DNA from: Candidatus Jorgensenbacteria bacterium
Lineage (GTDB): Bacteria > Patescibacteriota > Minisyncoccia > UBA6257 > GWB1-50-10
DNA: 13,555 nucleotides
Reading direction: 5' to 3'
Assembly (NCBI GenBank): GCA_016234345.1
Contig: JACRFG010000079.1
Coordinates: 1 to 13,555 of the forward strand
Shown here: one piece after another, positions 11,317-13,555 of the stretch
Position numbering within the stretch: the first letter of the stretch is position 1
Layout of the letters: each line of letters opens with the position of its first letter
Made by a program: the position numbers and the translations under genes
Notes under the pieces: model-generated
What the model was told of the DNA's origin: nothing
Databases searched by the model: none
The model's input: only the letters and a program-made list of their open reading frames with translations

Positions 11317-11978
11317 TCAGTACGTTTCGACGATTAATGCGACGGTATCGCCGTAAATCACAAGACCCGGTAAAGGCCAGCGAATCATCTATCCGAGCCG
11401 TGTTAAAGAGGCTTCGCGACGAAGAAAAAAGAATTTTTGGTTATATTGAAATCAATCGCGCCAAACATTCGATTACGTATAGCATTGTAATCAGGGCCAA
11501 TAAAAAGCCGGTTAAGGTTCAGTTTATGAGAACGATACGCCGCGGGCTGCCAGTCGAATTCGCTTATTTCCATCAAGTATTTTTGAGCAGTCCCATACCG
11601 GACAATATTGCTTATCGAATTTTGAATGCAATAGTTGAAGCGCGGGAAAAAGGTTGGCGGCACGAAGATATGTTTTTCGAAGCGATGCGAGCGCTGGTTT
11701 CATCGGGGCATTCCGAAATTGCCGATGCGTTTTTGGCCTCAGACCACGATGATAAGCGGGGTCATGATATCAGAATTGTCACGTATTTCGACGATCGACG
11801 GTTTGAAGTTCCGGTTAACGTCAAAAGCTCACGAGCCGCTCAGAAACATCATGTTGAACGATACGGCAATAAATACGCTTCGGTTAGAGTCTATGACAAA
11901 AACAGTCCTCGAACGCTTCAAGCCAAAGGCTTACGCATTGTCCGAGGGTATGTACGCGGTAAAATACTCCATTTGTAG
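11313..11978 (+). CDS. PD-(D/E)XK nuclease-like protein (221 aa)
   Basis: The N terminus is strongly basic (RRLMRRYRRKS, 6-16), followed by a helix (25-42) and a strand-rich region (43-90). A helical segment (97-141) contains REKGWRHEDMFFEAMRAL. Residues 144-190 resemble the core of PD-(D/E)XK nucleases: DHDDKRGHDIRIV with D152, then FEVPVNVKSS with N169 and K171. Usual members have E or Q before x-K ('xVKSS' is common); Asn here is a variant, so activity is uncertain. A conserved-looking helix RAAQKHHVERY follows. It overlaps the small upstream gene by ATGA and ends at a TAG followed by a strong terminator, so the pair is a self-contained cassette. The protein could be a restriction-type or DNA-repair nuclease, or a toxin. 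I recognise no specific family, and the nuclease call rests on this motif alone. Confidence 0.65.
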   Translation: MISTFRRLMRRYRRKSQDPVKASESSIRAVLKRLRDEEKRIFGYIEINRAKHSITYSIVIRANKKPVKVQFMRTIRRGLPVEFAYFHQVFLSSPIPDNIAYRILNAIVEAREKGWRHEDMFFEAMRALVSSGHSEIADAFLASDHDDKRGHDIRIVTYFDDRRFEVPVNVKSSRAAQKHHVERYGNKYASVRVYDKNSPRTLQAKGLRIVRGYVRGKILHL

Positions 11979-11987
11979 TTATTACGA

Positions 11988-12023
11988 GCCGGTTCGACAT
12001 TTCTGTCGAACCGGCATTTCTTT
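11988..12023 (+). terminator. Intrinsic terminator after the nuclease-like cassette
   Basis: GCCGGTTCGACA and TGTCGAACCGGC form a perfect 12-bp G+C-rich stem around a TTTC loop, followed by ATTTCTTTA. It begins 10 bases after the TAG stop. Confidence 0.88.
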
Positions 12024-12053
12024 ATGTATGGAAATGTATCGAAACAAGCCGAC

Positions 12054-12081
12054 TGGACATTGCCGCGAGGTTTGATAGAAT
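12054..12081 (+). promoter_or_regulatory. Promoter of ftsH; short leader
   Basis: TGGACA (12054-12059), 16 bases, and TAGAAT (12076-12081) precede the ATG at 12100. A start near 12088 leaves only about 12 untranslated bases with no SD, so translation would be nearly leaderless. Confidence 0.5.
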
Positions 12082-12099
12082 ATCGCTGATTAAACATCT

Positions 12100-13555
12100 A
12101 TGCAGCAGCTCAGCAAACATTTTCTTTGGGCCTTTATAGTTCTTTTTTTTATTACTCTTGTTTTCTCAATGCTTTTTGACGTTGATGCTGGACGAGAGAA
12201 TGTTTTGAGTTTGAACGAGCTGGTTAAAAAAATACAAGTTGGCGAGGTAAAAAGCGTGGTTGTGAGCGGTACTGAAGTAAGGGTGGTTTTGGCTGACGGC
12301 AAAAAAGCTTTAGCTAAGAAAGAATTAGCGAGTGATTTAACCGAGACTCTTAAAAACTACGGCGTAACCGGGGAAGAATTTGCAAAGTTCGATTATCGGG
12401 TTGAAGAAGAAAGCGGCGCCAAATATTGGGCTTCGGTGCTTATCCCGGCCATACTGCCCGTGATCATCATGGTTTTGCTTTTCTGGTGGATTTTTAGGCA
12501 GGCCAAGACCGGCGTAAACCAAGCATTTTCTTTCGGCAAAGTTAATTTAAGACTTTTTTCGCCGTCGAAAGACAGGGTAACATTTAAAGATGTGGCCGGG
12601 CTTAAGGAGTCCAAGGAAGAGCTTGAGGAAGTAGTTGATTTTTTGAAACATCCCAAGAAATTTTTGGATATAGGTGCCCGTATTCCTCGCGGCGTGCTGC
12701 TTATGGGGCCGCCCGGCACGGGAAAAACATTGTTGGCTCGGGCAGTCGCCGGTGAATCAAACGTTCCGTTTTTTCACATCTCGGCTTCGGAGTTTGTGGA
12801 AATGTTTGTCGGTGTCGGGGCTTCGAGAGTTCGCGATCTTTTTCAAAGTGCCAAACGTGCGGCACCTTCGATAATTTTCATCGATGAAATTGATGCGGTT
12901 GGCCGTGAGCGTGGCGCGGGTTTGGGCGGTGGGCACGACGAACGAGAGCAAACCCTGAATCAGATTTTGGTTGAGATGGATGGTTTTGACCGAGATACGA
13001 ACGTGATTGTTATGGCTGCAACGAACCGTCCGGATATTTTAGATCAAGCTTTATTGAGGCCCGGAAGATTTGATCGCCGCGTAATCCTTGATATGCCCGA
13101 TATTAATGCCCGTGAGGAGATTTTGAAAATTCACAGTCGCGGTAAGCCATTGGAAAAAGGAGTGGACTTGAAGGTGGTGGCAGCTCGCACGCCGGGATTT
13201 GCTGGTGCAGACCTTTCCAATCTTATGAACGAAGCAGCTATAATGGCTGCTCGACAAAGCCACCAAAGCATAACTCAGGATGATATCGTAAGTTCGGTTG
13301 AAAAAGTTATGCTTGGTCCGGCCAGAAGAAGCCGGGCGATTTCACAGAAGGAGAAGGAAATAACCGCCTATCATGAGGCAGGTCATGCGCTTGTAGCCGC
13401 AGCTCTGAAAGATGCCGACCGGGTTCATAAGGTTTCGATTGTGAGTCGCGGAATTGCCGGCGGCTATACATTAAAACTTCCGTTAGAAGAACGACGCCTT
13501 CATACACGGACACAGTTTCTGGCTGATTTAGTGGTAGCGTTCGGCGGCTACGCTG
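12100..13555 (+). CDS. ftsH: ATP-dependent zinc metalloprotease FtsH (C-terminal end beyond window)
   Basis: The first 485 codons of the membrane-bound AAA+ protease that unfolds and degrades membrane and regulatory proteins. Residues 7-24 are membrane helix 1 and residues 30-107 the small external domain (NVLSLNELVKKIQVGEVKSVVVSG). Residues 110-133 are membrane helix 2. The AAA module follows: VTFKDVAGLKESKEELEE, Walker A GPPGTGKT (203-210), pore loop SEFVEMFVGVGASRVRDLF, Walker B IIFIDEID (258-265), and the second region of homology TNRPDILDQALLRPGRFDRR. The zinc-protease motif HEAGH is at 425-429. All catalytic residues reached by the window are intact; the third zinc ligand lies beyond it. 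The frame has no stop before the right edge and is intact throughout. The ATG at 12100 is the first in frame and gives a normal N terminus. Confidence 0.96.
   Translation, partial: MQQLSKHFLWAFIVLFFITLVFSMLFDVDAGRENVLSLNELVKKIQVGEVKSVVVSGTEVRVVLADGKKALAKKELASDLTETLKNYGVTGEEFAKFDYRVEEESGAKYWASVLIPAILPVIIMVLLFWWIFRQAKTGVNQAFSFGKVNLRLFSPSKDRVTFKDVAGLKESKEELEEVVDFLKHPKKFLDIGARIPRGVLLMGPPGTGKTLLARAVAGESNVPFFHISASEFVEMFVGVGASRVRDLFQSAKRAAPSIIFIDEIDAVGRERGAGLGGGHDEREQTLNQILVEMDGFDRDTNVIVMAATNRPDILDQALLRPGRFDRRVILDMPDINAREEILKIHSRGKPLEKGVDLKVVAARTPGFAGADLSNLMNEAAIMAARQSHQSITQDDIVSSVEKVMLGPARRSRAISQKEKEITAYHEAGHALVAAALKDADRVHKVSIVSRGIAGGYTLKLPLEERRLHTRTQFLADLVVAFGGYA

Noticed and set aside
11635..12075. 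A 146-codon plus-strand frame overlapping the nuclease-like gene.
   Set aside because: It runs through the strong terminator hairpin at 11988-12015 and into the ftsH promoter region, and lies in another frame of a gene with an SD and coupled start.
1..13555. A genome-wide change to genetic code 25 (UGA = Gly) as an explanation for gyrA.
   Set aside because: Only one internal TGA occurs in about 4000 codons of identified genes, and glycines are otherwise GGN. Established code 25 genomes use UGA often. I keep it only as a point to test in the gyrA finding.

Overview
The window looks like chromosomal DNA of a small-genome bacterium of the Candidate Phyla Radiation (Patescibacteria, probably Parcubacteria-like). 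This is inferred from gene content: a family of short two-helix T4SS-pilin-like proteins, an orphan membrane-anchored solute-binding protein beside gyrA, a four-domain S1 protein, very tight gene spacing, and few Shine-Dalgarno (SD) sequences. No rRNA, tRNA, CRISPR array or insertion sequence was seen.

Left block (1-8557, all minus strand). Reading in the direction of transcription from 8557: an MBL-fold protein with a degraded metal site, a single-pass membrane protein, gyrA, a membrane-anchored solute-binding protein, and two divergent pilin-like genes follow each other with gaps of 7-25 bases and probably form one operon. Three close pilin paralogues follow, each with its own promoter and terminator and a shared leader motif. 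Then come a PMT-family (GT39) protein glycosyltransferase and the first 26 codons of a GT2 glycosyltransferase. Pilins with Thr/Ser/Pro-rich exported segments next to a PMT enzyme and a possible lipid-sugar donor synthase suggest a pilin O-glycosylation module; this is inference. gyrA carries an in-frame TGA exactly at a conserved glycine of the breakage-reunion domain.

Right block (8634-13555, plus strand). A divergent promoter region drives an S1-domain ribosomal protein. Its terminator hairpin overlaps the -10 box of a perfect consensus promoter (TTGACA, 17 bases, TATAAT) for an unrecognised 338-aa protein with a charged, disordered tail. A separately promoted and terminated two-gene cassette follows, with overlapping stop and start: a small possible winged-helix protein and a PD-(D/E)XK-nuclease-like protein. 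The window ends inside ftsH.

The three genes between 9862 and 11978 all have strong SD sequences, and two of them end in TGA. The other thirteen genes lack a convincing SD, and every stop codon visible among them is TAA or TAG. The 9862-11978 segment is the best candidate for accessory or acquired DNA and for an undescribed system.
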